A DNA stretch of 64,000 nt from Blastobasis lacticolella (lineage: Eukaryota > Arthropoda > Insecta > Lepidoptera > Blastobasidae). Position 1 is the first letter of the stretch. Each line of letters opens with the position of its first letter. The position numbers were made by a program, and so were the translations under genes. This document shows positions 44,903-56,290 of this stretch, in pieces. The notes below the pieces were generated by a model. The model did not search any database. It was not told the origin of the DNA and saw nothing but the letters and a program-made list of their open reading frames with translations. The stretch covers positions 9,188,501 through 9,252,500 of the forward strand of contig LR990053.1 of NCBI GenBank assembly GCA_905147135.1, written 5' to 3'.

Positions 44903-45828
44903 TAGAGATGAAACGGATATCCGGTTACTATCCGGTATCCGGCATATCCGGCGTTAATTTACTATCCGGCCGGATACCGAATAGTGCGTTAATATCCGAC
45001 CGGATAGCAAAAAAATTATGAAAAGTACATAAAAGTGATTTTATTCATAGGAAAAGGTAATTCCAAAAAGTATAAATATTCCATTATCAAAGCACTGTTG
45101 ATTAGGTACCTACCCATTGTTAATTTGTTAGGTAGATTAGCAAAAAAAATTTTTTTTTTTGCTTTTAAATCTAAGGTAAATTATTATAAATTGGGTTAAA
45201 ATACAAATTGCTTCTACATTGAAAGGTAGCATGCGGTTTCGTGTGTCTTTGTATGCAAGCTTAAGAGAATGTATCACTACACTCTGGTCCATGATGCTGG
45301 GGCTAATTACCCGTAATTTGAATCGAGAGTACCGCCGAGGTCGGAAGAATTGTTCAGAATAAAGTTGAAATTATGTGTATTTAACGAAGATTTGAAATCA
45401 CGTAAACACATACAGTTGTCTAATTTCCCACCCACCCTCATAGCTTGCATATATTTGTTCAGAGACAATGTCCAGCCTAATATCCGGCCGCCAGATATCC
45501 GGCTATCTGGCTAATAGGGTGGCCGGATATCCGGCATCTGTAGCCGTATTCACAATGATTCGAAACCGTTTCCGAACTATTCGACACGAAATTCGTGAGC
45601 GGCGAATCCGTGTCGATCGATTCGAAAACTGTTATTCAGAATCCCGATAGATCCCACGGAAACTCTACTCTCTATAACATATGAAAATATCATCAAAATT
45701 AACTGAAACCACATTTTCCTAAGAACTTTTGCGGGGTCCTTTGTCGATTCCGTATCCGAATCCGATTTCCGAGCCATTGTGAATACGGCTACTGGTAACC
45801 GGCCGAACAACTATCCGTTTCATCTCTA
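44903..45828. mobile_element. hAT element (TAGAGATGAAACGGATATCC ends)
   Basis: Inverted ends TAGAGATGAAACGGATATCC and CTATCCGTTTCATCTCTA, as in the copy at 14,103. The 8-bp repeat CTATAGAC is found at 44,895-44,902 and, after four extra bases (CTAC), at 45,833-45,840. It carries a nested MITE at 45,541-45,791. No transposase frame. Confidence 0.87.
45541..45791. mobile_element. MITE with 17-bp perfect inverted ends and 3-bp target duplication
   Basis: TAGCCGTATTCACAATG at 45,541-45,557 is the exact complement of 45,775-45,791. CTG flanks both sides (45,538-45,540 and 45,792-45,794). Comparison with the other hAT copy (CCGGTATACGGTATCC near 15,100) shows one such triplet in the uninterrupted element, which supports the duplication. 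Confidence 0.88.
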
Positions 45829-45894
45829 CTACCTATAGACATCAGCAACATCAGGCTGAGTATCACCAATGCGTTGTACCTATACCTCTAATAT

Positions 45895-48502
45895 CACGGA
45901 GCGCTGGGCTCATTTCGGCCTATTGGGCTCATACCTGTATTCGGAAAACTGCTGGAAAAACTGTTCATTAAACGAATTACACACAAAGCCTACGCTGACG
46001 GGCTGATGAATGCCCGCCAGTATGGCTTCAAAGAACAAGTCAGTACTACCAATGCCATCCACTGCGCAGTAGATACCATAAAAAAAGCGAAAGAGGCAAA
46101 ACAATTAGTGGTCGCGGTCTCACTCGACATAAAGGCCGCCTTTGACAACGCATGGTGGCCGGCAATGCTCGAGCGGCTCAGGGCTGTCCGATGCCCTCGC
46201 AATATATTTAAACTAGTTCAAGACTATATCATTGATAGAAAAGTAATTTTAGATCATGCCGACGCACGGGTACAAAAGTATATGACCAAAGGATGCATCC
46301 AGGGTTCCACATGTGGGCCTGTGTTATGGAACTTTATACTCGACGAGTTGCTTGATCTGAAGCTGCCCCGCGGTTGCCACATCCAGGCGTTTGCAGATGA
46401 CGTGCTCCTCATCGTTTCCGCCGCGAATGTGGCAGATCACCAGGAAACTGCAAATAGAGCGTTGAGCGCGATACACGACTGGGGTAGCGGGGTCAAGTTG
46501 AGCTTTGGACCTAGTAAAACTCAGGTTGTAGCCTTCACGCCTAAGGCCAAGGCGGCAATATTAAACTTAAATGGACACGATCTTTCATATGCACAGGAAT
46601 TTAAGTTGCTCGGAGTCATCATTGATGAAAAGCTGAATTTCAGTAAGCACGTCAAGCACGTAATTGCAAAATCGAACAAATTATTTGGTAAACTCGCTAT
46701 GTACTGCAGGGCCACTTGGGGCGCTCACCCAGAGAATATAAAAACAATCTACAACATGGTTATTCAACCCACAATTACCTATGCAGCAGGAGTCTGGGGA
46801 CATGTGGCACTAAAGAAAGGTGTTGCTAAAAAGCTTATTAGCTTACAAAGAGCTTTTGCTATTAGGGCAACCCGTAGTTTCCGCACTGTCTCTGCCAATG
46901 CCGCGCTGGCGCTCGCGCAATTTCTCCCCCTGGACCTCAAAGTCTTGGAGGTCTATGAGATTGAGAGGACTCGCCTGCTCGGCGCCTCTGAATTCCTCCC
47001 GGCAGACATCTTGCTAGAACGGCCTACGCCGATGAGCGCTCTACTCCACCCCGCCTTTAGAGTGTCACTTTCCATTCGCACAACGTATAGTCAACAGGAG
47101 GTAGATGACCTGTGCGGACCAGTGGCCGTGCGAATTTTCACCGACGGCAGCAAGCAAGAGAACGGATCAGTGGGCGCAGCGTTTGTCAGCTATAGTGGTG
47201 GATATCGTGAGGACACAACTAAAAAATTCAAATTACACAGCAGCTGCACTGTCTTTCAGGCGGAACTGCTCGCAATACTCAAGGCTTGCGAGTGGGTGCA
47301 GGAAAGACAATTGAAAGAGGTTGTGATCCTCACCGACTCCATGTCGTCTGTCATGGCCATTGGAGACAGGAACAACGTGCACCCGTTAGTGTCCTCTATT
47401 CACCGACATATCCACAGTCGCACAGGAACAGGTAGGCTGGAGATAGCCTGGGTAAAAGGCCACACCGGTATAGCGGGCAACGAAGCTGCTGACCGAGCTG
47501 CTAATAGCGCCGCTGTTCTCCACAAGACACCGGATTATCTCTGCTTCCCTATGTCCTATGTGAAACACAAAGTGTGAAGCTTCGTAGCCGTGAAACCTGG
47601 CAGCGCCGGTACATGAGCGCGGAACAAGGCTCGCACACCAGACGCATTCTCCCAAGTCTAGACGCCATAGATGCCCTGTGGAACCAAACCTGTGTAAACT
47701 TTCACTTTACACAGATCCTAACTGGACACGGTTTCCACAAGGCCTATCTCAAAAGATTTAAAATTACAGAGAATGACGCCTGTCCTTGTGACAACTCCAC
47801 CTGCCAGACCCTTGAACATCTTATTGAAAACTGCCCAATTTTTGGCCGAGACCGATACGACTACACCGAAGGTTGCCGTAGTCTGGGAATAACATCTCCA
47901 TTCGCGATTACGGAATCTTTAAAGAAAAAACGTAACATTGACTTGTTTATACACTACACTAGTCACATAATCAAAACGATTAGATTACTAAATGGAACAT
48001 AGTGTTTTTTTTTAAATTGTTAATTAATTGTTAGTGATTTCGCTGGTCCTAAATGTACGGAAAAAAAAAAAAAAAAAAAAAATATTGAGATATGTATATA
48101 AAATAAAAAAAATAAAAAATAATAATTATAATAAAAAATGCTCAACACATGGACAACAGCCCAATACTTAGCTCAAGTACCTTAGGTGCATCATATGTTA
48201 TTTAACGTTATATGTATAATATATTTTATCTTGTTATAGCTTTAAGAAACCTGTATACACCGGGTGCATGTATCCAATGGCACGCCCGATGTACACAGGT
48301 ACCCTCACCTTAACCCACGCTCCCTTTCGCGAACTCACTACACCACCGAAAGACTCTGGCTTCACCAGAGGCTTTCGAGGGCAGGTAGGGGTTTTAGCCG
48401 GTAAGAGTCCGGCACTACCTGGGTCCCCTTCCCAGGTGTCCATGACGGATTTCCACTGCCTACCAATTAAACCAAAAAAAAAAAAAAAAACAAAAAAAAA
48501 AA
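45895..48502 (+). mobile_element. 5'-truncated R1/I-group LINE with 13-bp target duplication
   Basis: Flanked by ATACCTCTAATAT at 45,882-45,894 and 48,503-48,515. The insert contains the 3' two thirds of the pol ORF, a roughly 500-bp 3' region and a terminal A-rich tail (about 48,473-48,502). There is also an internal A-run at about 48,060-48,080. The 5' end starts within the reverse transcriptase, as usual for incomplete target-primed insertion. Confidence 0.93.
45901..48002 (+). pseudogene. LINE pol: reverse transcriptase, RNase H and zinc knuckle; truncated with one frameshift
   Basis: Open from 45,901 (ALGSFRPIGLIPVFGKLLEK) with no start codon of its own, so it is truncated. RT motifs: QYGFKEQVSTTNA; LDIKAAFD (motif A); GCIQGSTCGPVLWN (motif B); FADDVLL (motif C). 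RNase H follows: FTDGSKQENGSVGA, QAELLAI, LTDSMSS and HTGIAGNEAADRAA, with the catalytic D, E, D, D all present. At 47,575 the frame hits TGA, and the -1 frame continues to 48,002 (RSRETWQRRYMSAEQGSHTR), ending with a C-x-C-x5-C-x5-H-x4-C zinc knuckle (CPCDNSTCQTLEHLIENC). RNase H plus this motif set fits the R1/LOA/I group. One frameshift in about 700 codons implies a fairly young insertion. Confidence 0.93.
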
Positions 48503-49075
48503 ATACCTCTAATATAGGTAGCTGTTTCCTCTTGAACGATCCCATGTCATAGTCCAAAGGTCTCACCTGGTGGTAAGTGACGATGCGGCCGAAGACGGTG
48601 CATCCAGGAACAGCGTATTCACTCTAGATGGAATGGCAGTTTGACAAGTTTTTGGTAGTTTGCTACAATTGAAACTGCCGTTGAGTTACTATTGCGATAC
48701 AATTACAATTCAATCGAGACAAGTACATTAATGGATTCGAGAGCCAGATTATATAAATCAAATCAGGGACCATAGTCGCAAATGTTCCAATCGCAACGTT
48801 TTACTACAAATTATCATCTAAGTACGTTTTTCTACCCAATCCAAAGCGGTCAGTTTGAATTTGGCTAATCAAAAGGTGGCATGCAGGTAGATGTCAGTGG
48901 AATAGACGAGTTGTCGAGTGGAGATCACAAGATTGGGCGACAGTAGTGTTGGACGTTGATTAAATAGAGCGCCCAGCGACGACCTACCTACGCAATACGA
49001 AGAAGAGGGGTGCCTAAGTCCAGCAGTGGACTGCAATTGGCTGATGATTATATTGATGATCTTCTCAAGTTATCT

Positions 49076-49200
49076 CATTATCTTGGCGTTAATGTCCCGA
49101 GTGTACTCTCGCGCACGAGGGCCCGGGGTCCGCTTCGATCATGATCCAGGATTTGGCAGATTAGGCAATTACAGTGGAGCGACTCCCATCTGACCTCCGT
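49076..49200 (-). repeat. SINE body fragment (family B)
   Basis: Reverse complement of the module (ATCTTGGCGTTAATGTCCCG ... CGATCATGATCCAGGATTTG). Confidence 0.75.
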
Positions 49201-49251
49201 GACCCTGCGACCAGAGGAGATCATGGTATTATAGGTTGGTAGAAACTTACC

Positions 49252-49450
49252 ACACGGAGGCCGTGTGGTGAACGGCAGAGTGATCAAGAGTCTCCGTAGT
49301 CTGGAAAATGGGCAGCAGCATTTTCCATTGAAATATTTAAACACTGCGATCACCAACCCGCCTGCCAAGCGTGGAGATTATGGCAATAACCTCCCCTTGC
49401 GTGGGAGAGGCCGTAAGTCCTGCAGTGGACTGTGACGGGCTGTGTTGATA
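49252..49450 (+). mobile_element. SINE (family A) with internal deletion
   Basis: Family A copy lacking about 60 bp after the GTGTGGTGAACGGCAGAGT head. Flanked by GAAACTTACC (49,242-49,251) and GGAACTTACC (49,451-49,460), a 10-bp duplication with one difference. Confidence 0.85.
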
Positions 49451-49683
49451 GGAACTTACCTACTGATGTAAAGATGAACTTTTGCAACAATAGAACGGTT
49501 GGGTAATACTGTGTATTTTCATATTTTGGGACATTAAAATGCTGAGTCCTTTTGTTGGCAAGGAGAGGAACAAAACATAATTCCGGACCGTTTTATTTTT
49601 AAATATTTTAAATGGGAGAGCACATACACAGTTTTGAAATTTGTTTATTTTTAATGTTAGCTAGTAGATTATAATTCATTCAT

Positions 49684-49765
49684 TCATGTGTATTATGGTC
49701 AAGGCGGAGCCAGGCCGAGCCCTTGCGCGCTTGAACACAACGGGGATATTGACGCCAAGATATGT
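49684..49765 (+). repeat. SINE body fragment (family B)
   Basis: TATGGTCAAGGCGGAGCC ... GATATTGACGCCAAGATATG. Confidence 0.7.
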
Positions 49766-50800
49766 TGTCAGACCTATCTGTGATCCTGTTAAACAATAAA
49801 TTGTGATGATAACGTATTTTCCATACATAGAACGTGAGGTATTAGAATCAGAATCAGTCAGGTAGTTGATACTGAATAACGGTACATATGTAGGCATTCG
49901 GTTTGGTCATAGTTTGTTGGCGTTAACGGGCCACTAACAAAAAATCAGTGACATAAAAACTAAGGCCAATGTAATGGTTGGTTTTTATGAAAGTTTTTGT
50001 TCCCTTTGAAATGACATCTAAGGTTGTTGCCACAAGCCATTGGCATTTGCCATTATTATCTAATATCTCTACAGCGGAAGAATCTGAACGATATTTTGTT
50101 TGGGGCGTTTGGATGTGTAACAATAGTGTTCGTTTTAGCAATGCTCTTATGAAAATGACATGACATGGTACCCAAGCAAAACTTTTTCGCAAAAACCACC
50201 AAGCTGCTTCTTACATTTAACTTGTCTGGTAAAAGCGCTGATACGAATAAATTCATGAACTATAGCTACACCTGCCTCGGTCTATTTCACGTGACGCCGG
50301 ATATTTTATCAGTAGCAATATTGGCTAGCAAGCCGCGGCGCCCGAGATATCCTGCTACACAAATCTCGCCCAACCAAAAGCTATTTCCCGCTCGGCGATC
50401 GCGTCTACAGTTACTACACCCCCCCGGAAGAGGGAGGGGGCTAGTCGTGTGAATCCGAACGATTTTTGCAGGAATTGTAGACAGTAATGGGTCAGTAGAC
50501 AAAATGCCCGTCTATTCTGCTCCGTGGGGCGGGCGATTGTGGATTTTCTTCAGAAAATCAATCTTGCCTTTTCTATTGTTGTTTGCTCAGATGAGTTTGA
50601 CGGCAGACGGGAGATTCTGATTTGTATAGGCATTTTCTTCGGAAATTGTTCGTTGGGTACGACTTATCAATAGCCCATAACAGCCTCATGAGCCATATTT
50701 TGAACTTATTGCCGTTCTTTTATTGTTGGAGATAGCTAAAAATGCTCAAATGAAACGCTGCTTCCCGTTTTCTTTTGCTTCGTGCTTTTGACCGAGCTCT
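49766..50800. other. Intergenic, nothing firmly recognised
   Basis: Overlapping 60-95-codon frames occur on both strands around 49,920-50,260, but none resembles a family I know. They may be remnants of a mobile element. Confidence 0.5.
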
Positions 50801-50813
50801 ATGCTATGACGTT

Positions 50814-51272
50814 TGCATAGAGCTCCGTAAAGAAGAGAGACGTGATGCTCTACGGCAGCGAAACCTGGCCGTCGCTGACGAAGCACGTCTGCGAACTCCA
50901 CGCCAATAAAATGAAAATGCTGCGATGGATGGGTGGCGTTACGTGACTGGATCGAGTGCGTAACGAGTACATCCGTGGCAGCCTTGGCGTAAGAGATATC
51001 GCGGAAAAGATCGAGGAGGCACGGCTGCGCTGGTATGGTCACGTGTTACGTAAGCCCCAGGGATACGTGGGAAATAGGTGCCTGAATCTGCCGGTATCAG
51101 GAAAGAGATCCCGCGGAAGGCCCAAGAAGCGATGGATTGACATCGCCGAGTGGGACGCGAGAGCCAACGGCTTACGACGTGAGGATGCCGAAGATCGGGC
51201 AAAGTGGAGAAAACAAAGCAGGATAGCGGGCCCTGGCAGTAGCCGGGATTGACCGCTCGGTTGATGACGATG
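50814..51272 (+). mobile_element. 5'-truncated RTE-type LINE, C-terminal region
   Basis: Flanked by ATGCTATGACGTT at 50,801-50,813 and 51,273-51,285. Encodes VMLYGSETWPSLTKHVCEL, MKMLRWMGGVT, a TGA stop, then RNEYIRGSLGVRDIAEKIEE, RLRWYGHVLRKPQGYVGN and GRPKKRWIDIAEWDARANGL, ending in SSRD and a GATGATG-type tail. This is the usual order at the end of RTE proteins. The in-frame TGA shows it is dead. Confidence 0.92.
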
Positions 51273-51285
51273 ATGCTATGACGTT

Positions 51286-52560
51286 AGTGGCCTTCTAAGA
51301 CAACCGTCAACGGAAGGGGTTGACGCCTTGTCGCTGTTCTATTCTAGGTACATGTTGCCTTAGCTTATGTTAAATTAGACGTAACACGGTTACAACCGTG
51401 TTACGTTACGTTGTTTTGCTACCTAGGTACACTCAAGTAGCAAAACAACCTGACTAATGTATGTTATAGGCAGCAATGCTTAAGTAGGTACTTAAATGTT
51501 TCCTTAGCCAATAAGCCAATCTGGCCAGGTGCCCTTGTTTTTTTTTTTATTTTGATTTTGATTTATTTATTCACAAAGACATTACAATCTTCAATACAAA
51601 ACATTGGTAAACCTCTTTGAGGTTTGTCTCAACGATAATTTCGCCTTCGCCATCACACATACAATATTAATAAGTAGGTACTTATGCTGTTACTTCATTA
51701 CATAATTTCAACACACCTACAATATTACTATACACAGTTACATACATACTGTCACGCCTTTCCCCGTATTCAGGTACTTTGCATACACATTATCATAGGA
51801 AGTTTCCTATGGAACAGGGTCAAGGAGACGGAGGTCAGAAATGGCTGTTGCTCTACTGTTATTTCCTGAGCTGCCAAATCCTGGGTCATGGTTAAGGTAG
51901 ACCACAGGCTCTCGTGCGCGGAGTACAACCGGGACTACCAACCCAGCAAGTTAGAACTACTGGCTGACCGCTCCCTGAAAACTGATATATACATACAAGC
52001 AAATTTTTATATTTCTTGGAAATGCCAATCCGATTACGATGAAACTTTGTAGGTATAATTAGATAATATTTCATAACTACCCTTTTCATAAAATTATATC
52101 TTGTTAAAGAGGCAAAACTGACGACAAATGAAAAGGGATATTTTCAGTCTTATAAAAATTTGAGAACATATTTTTTATTTTTTAAGGGACTTACTGGCAT
52201 CATACTCAATTTTCGAAATCAAGTTTTAGTTTTGAATCAGGTATTGCAAACGTCCATAGGATGCGGTAACTGCTTACCATCAGGTAGGCCGTAAGCTTGT
52301 TTGCCACCTTTGTGGTATAAAAAACAACCCTTTTGCCAAATGTGTTTATTATTGCAAAACCTTTCAAGACAAGATAAATACGGCGGACTGGGACTAGGCT
52401 TGATGGTGATTATTTAGAACTCGGTGACCACCAACACCTGTCCGGATGTACAGTCAGTTGCAATGAGATCTGTGATTGCGGTAAAACTGTGAAATAAATA
52501 AATTATACGTTTATATGTATGTCAGGGGGTCCAATCATTCTGCAGCTTACTGTACGTACT
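51286..52560. other. Intergenic with SINE and LINE-tail pieces
   Basis: No gene. SINE family B lies at about 51,853-51,945 (TGGGTCATGGTTAAGGTAGA) and the TGACTGCTTACCATCAGG-type tail at 52,250-52,322 (here AACTGCTTACCATCAGGTAG). Confidence 0.65.
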
Positions 52561-52869
52561 AATTATTATAGTTCAACAACGTACGTTCCTACTGAAGCAC
52601 GCCAATTAGTCGTGCCAAATGGATTGGCAATAGCGGACATAGATATCTCGGTCTCGCGGTCAGATCTAATTTGTAAGCGGTCAAAGCGATAGTATAGCTG
52701 CAAGGGTTCGTCCAAATTTCGCGATCGTGCCGCGAATGCGCAGTTGCAGCAACGGCTTGCGCCGCTCGCGCACCTCGTCGCGTGTCGCGCCCGCACAGTC
52801 GTCGCGTCGCGCCCGCCTACTCACCGCGTTATCGTCCGCGCCAATATGGTAGGCTGCGCGTATCCTGTC

Positions 52870-53889
52870 CTATAGGTCGACAACTTAACTGGTATATCGC
52901 CTGCGGTAGGTGGGAGGGTGAGTTTTCGTGGATGTGGGAGGCGCGGGGCAGTGAGCATTTTCTTCCGTGAAACGTCAGTTGATGACGTTCCTCGGAAAAA
53001 TAATGCACCCGAGATTATGCCCGAACTTGTCCCATGATTAAGTATAATATCCCGAGACGAGAAACCTAATCTTTGCCAATGGCCTTTAAAACTAAATCTC
53101 GATTTTTAATGCGGTGCAAAAATGAAAGTTTTGTTTCATATTTATTTTATGGTTCACTGTGGGCCTTATAAGAAAACTCACTGTCACCCAAAGGGCGATG
53201 GAAATGGCTATACTTGGAGCGTAATTGCGCGATCAAATCAGGAATGAGAATATCCGCAAGCGAACTATTGCGAAAGATTGCCAAGCGGGCAGGGCACATA
53301 GCTCGCAGAACAGATGGCCTATGGGGCAGGAAAGTTCTCGAGTGGCGATCATGTACCAGAAGACGCAGCGTAAGTAGGCCTCCCACTAGATGTGCGGGCG
53401 ATCTGGTAAAGATCGCAGGTGTAGCTGAATGCGGAAGACGCAATACGTCGTAATTTGGAGATTTCTGGGGGATGCCTATGCCCAGCAGTGGGCATCTTAC
53501 GGCTGATATGATCATGATGATTTAATATGTACAAATGAACATCTAAGTTTAGTTTCGACGAGAAGATGGGAGCGCCTCACAGCGCCCCTTCTTCCTCTCC
53601 ACGGCGCACACTTTGGAAACCCCTGTGCTTCTATAATTTTTTTTAGCAAATATTTTCAATTCTCCACCTCGGGATTTATCATCGGTAAATTAACCTCATA
53701 TGCGTTATTCCGAGAGTCCGTAGCAAAATAACCAGCCGCGCTGTGCGGACTCCGCGAGCGCACTGAGAAACGTCCCTTGTGCTCCCTGCCCCGCGCCCCC
53801 GCGCTCAGCCCCGAAACGTCACATGGCGTCACCCGTTCTGCCCCCCCTCATACTGCAGGCGATACACCAGTTAAGTTGTCGACCTATAG
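52870..53889. mobile_element. ~1-kb TIR DNA transposon, unclassified
   Basis: The terminal 34-36 bp are inverted repeats with one mismatch: left end CTATAGGTCGACAACTTAAC ..., right end ... GTTAAGTTGTCGACCTATAG. Flanking ATCCTGTC and TTCCTCTG match at only 5 of 8 positions, so any target duplication is old. A LINE fragment (53,205-53,520) sits inside. No transposase seen. Confidence 0.75.
53205..53520 (+). pseudogene. LINE (RTE-like) C-terminal fragment
   Basis: One frame reads RISASELLRKIAKRAGHIAR, RTDGLWGRKVLEWR, then RRRSVSRPPTRCAGDLVKIA. A shifted frame then has a PMPSSGHLTADMIMMI-like end with the GCCCAGCAGTGGGCATCTTA motif and a GATGATT tail. This is a second RTE-like subfamily, different from the GYVGNRCLNLP type. 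The same subfamily is seen at 56,205-56,290. Confidence 0.8.
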
Positions 53890-53960
53890 TTCCTCTGTTG
53901 ATTTACCGTAATTTCATATTCTGATTGGAGGTTTAAAATATATACACAACTGGAAACGCT

Positions 53961-54416
53961 ATCATTGGCCGTGTGGTGTCCGGCAGAGTAGAATAGCACC
54001 AACCCCTTACACTCGTGGGTGTCGTACAAGACGACTAATGTTTTCGAGCCACAAGATCAAAAGTCTCCGTATTCTGGAAAATGGGCAGCAGCATTTTCGC
54101 TTGTTATATTTAAACACTGCGATCTCCAACCCGCCTGCCAAGCGTGGAGATTATGGCAATAACCTCCCCTTTCGTGGGAGAGGCCCTAAGTCCTGCAGTG
54201 GACTGTTACGGGCTGTGATGATGAAACGCTATCAGCCGGTATCAGAAAAGAGGCCACGTTGGCGGTCCAAGAAGCGATAAATTGACATCGCTCAGTCGGA
54301 TTCGAAAGCCAACGGCCTACGACGCGAAGATGCCGAAGACCTGGCGAGGTGGAGAGAAGTGAATCGAAAAGCGGACTTTGGCAGAAGCCGGGAAAAACGC
54401 GAGGATGCTGATGATG
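53961..54416 (+). mobile_element. Truncated RTE LINE 3' end, split by a SINE
   Basis: From AGCCGGTATCAGAAAAGAGG (54,235) it runs through GTCCAAGAAGCGATAAATTG to GATGATG. A 17-bp duplication, ACACAACTGGAAACGCT / ACACAACAGGAAACGCT (one difference), is at 53,944-53,960 and 54,417-54,433. The reading frame has a stop where KKRWID should be (AAGCGATAA). Confidence 0.85.
53965..54223 (+). mobile_element. SINE (family A), full-length 259 bp
   Basis: Flanked by AAACGCTATCA at 53,954-53,964 and 54,224-54,234. It landed four bases inside the RTE fragment's 5' border and so is younger than that fragment. Confidence 0.92.
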
Positions 54417-54994
54417 ACACAACAGGAAACGCTGTTACCTATTTTCTAGTCCAAGGTGCGAGGTCTGTTTCGTGGATGTATTAAATTGAAAAAAAAAACC
54501 ATAGTTCACATGCCATAACAATACATCGCTTGAAAATTACAATATTTGAAAACGCAGTTGTTATAAGTAGGTATTATTATTATTTGCCACAATCATGAAT
54601 ACACATGTTTGTTTTGTTTTAAAATTCCATTACATTCGCCGGCAATCAATACGATTTTTTTACATTTCGTCATGTTTCCGTAGCTTTCTACGGAAAAGAA
54701 AAGTTCCTCCGTAGCTGACGCAAAAAATAGTGAGAGGTCCAGGTCACCCTTAAGGGCTTCAGGCGATGTGTAAAAATGTTTGATTTCACATTAAAAATTG
54801 TGAATCGCGGGTGCCCCGCAAACTTATGTTGACACTGTAATGATGATTAGGCAAATTCGTAGCCAGAGTAATTTGCATGTTTATAGGTAACTCATTCCTG
54901 TAATTATGCTGCATACTATATCCTGAAGGTCAGGAACATAATAACGCAAACGCATCGTTTATTGTGACAGAAATAGAAGAGGTTATGGTAGATA

Positions 54995-55335
54995 CCATGA
55001 CCGTCGGTGGCCTAATTATTAAAAGGCCCGACTTGTACGCCGAGGTACCGGGTTCGAACTCCAGTGCGACCATATAACAATAACGCTTTTGTGAGTTGTG
55101 TATATTAGTTGAACACTAACTCATTCTCTTACGGTGAGGGAAAACATCGTGAAGAAACCTGCACATTCACGCGCCTGAATGTATAACAACCATGATCTAA
55201 TCTGGTGAGGTTCTCCTGTTAATGACTGACTGAGGTCAGATGGTAGTCGCTCCACTATATTTACCAATTTCTGGATCATGGTCAAGGCGGACTCCGAGCC
55301 TTCGCTTGCGAGAGCACTAACGCCAAGATGACCAC
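54995..55335 (+). mobile_element. tRNA-derived SINE, near full length (family B parent)
   Basis: The head has Pol III boxes: an A-box-like GTGGCCTAATTATTAAAAGG and a B box GGTTCGAACTCC, with an anticodon-arm-like CCCGACTTGTACGCC between. A central block TACGGTGAGGGAAAACATCG then AAGAAACCTGCAC follows, then the body ATCATGGTCAAGGCGGAC-type module and ACTAACGCCAAGATGAC. The family B fragments elsewhere match only the body. Confidence 0.82.
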
Positions 55336-55559
55336 AATGGTAGGTTGAAGAGGAATTCGTATAATCGAGACACATTTGACAGGTATTACAACGATTTCGT
55401 AGCGGTACGGTGCCCTACCAACATATCAGGGATTCAAGTCAACCTCACCTGCACGTAAGTAGACAGACGGAGGATAAGAGGAGGAGGATCACCCTACTCT
55501 TGTGTTAAGACTTAAGGCTACCGCGTCGCGGCACGCCCGGATAAAGACCGCTTCGCGAC

Positions 55560-56290
55560 TGGCCGATGTACTCGCCAGGCGCAATATTTCAGTGGCGTTC
55601 CTGCAGGAGACTCGGTAGTGAGTCAACAGGTCCTGACACATCGGAAACGGCTAAAAGGTAATGTATGCAGGCTCTCCAAGCCGAGTACGCCAACATTGGC
55701 GTGTTGGCGTATTCTGAGGTCGATGAATTCCAGGACATCGTCTTGGTCGGTTGTAGCGATGCGGACAGGCGTTGTTCTGGGAGCAAATCGAGGAACTTTC
55801 ACATAGTATTCTGTTGTCGCAGGGTATTGTTGTGGGTGGCGATCTAAATGGTCATGTGAGTGAGAAGTGTGAGTAGTTAGGGCGTGTTCACTGGGTTTGG
55901 GTTTTTGGAGCCGTAACCGAGAATATTTTCCGGGTGTGTGGCTGCTGTTCATTTTTCACCAAAAGAAATCCGAGTATCTGAACACCTACAAGAGTGGAAG
56001 GACCGCCAGCCAGATGGATTACTTTCTTACTTCATCGGCAAAGTAGGCACCTGTATAGACACAGGTGGTAGTGATGGATCTGCGCATGATGCCCCGAGTC
56101 AAATAGTACTTGAAGGAACCACGTCCCATGAGTTCGTTTCTGCTACGGAAATCTTCATTTCGGATCCTATAACTAAGAGAAACTTCGAGAATATTTCTTT
56201 CCAGAGTCGCAAAACTGAAGTGGCAATGGGAAGGCCACGTAGCTCGCAAAACCGATGGCCGATGGAGCGGAAAGAATCTCGAGTAACGCT
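55560..56290 (+). pseudogene. Decayed RTE-like LINE: endonuclease remnant and C-terminal piece
   Basis: Across shifting frames: LARRNISVAFLQETR (55,571), GGDLNGHVSEKCE (about 55,835) and NTYKSGRTASQMDYFLTSSA (55,981) are the ordered motifs of an APE-type endonuclease. At 56,205-56,290 RVAKLKWQWEGHVARKTDGR follows, from the C-terminal end. The reverse transcriptase between them is deleted, and several stops and frameshifts are present. Confidence 0.8.

Larger units (their letters stand above)
44791..48550 (+). repeat. SINE-like repeat (family C) split by later insertions
   Basis: The repeat is present as 44,791-44,902, 45,829-45,894 and 48,503-48,550, recognisable from GACAAACAGGCAAGCGGGCC, ATCAGCAACATCAGG, CAATGCGTTG and CTTGAACGATCCCATGTCAT. 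The hAT and the LINE interrupt it. A 15-bp-arm hairpin (44,865-44,902) shows a local inverted duplication just before the hAT. Confidence 0.8.

Noticed and set aside
49923..50256. Overlapping frames of 60-90 codons on both strands
   Set aside because: No family motif, no splice or start context, and similar length frames on both strands suggest chance or very decayed TE sequence.
55014..55072. tRNA gene candidate (A- and B-box-like sequences)
   Set aside because: The acceptor stem does not close, the A box is degraded and a SINE body follows directly, so it is the head of a tRNA-derived SINE.
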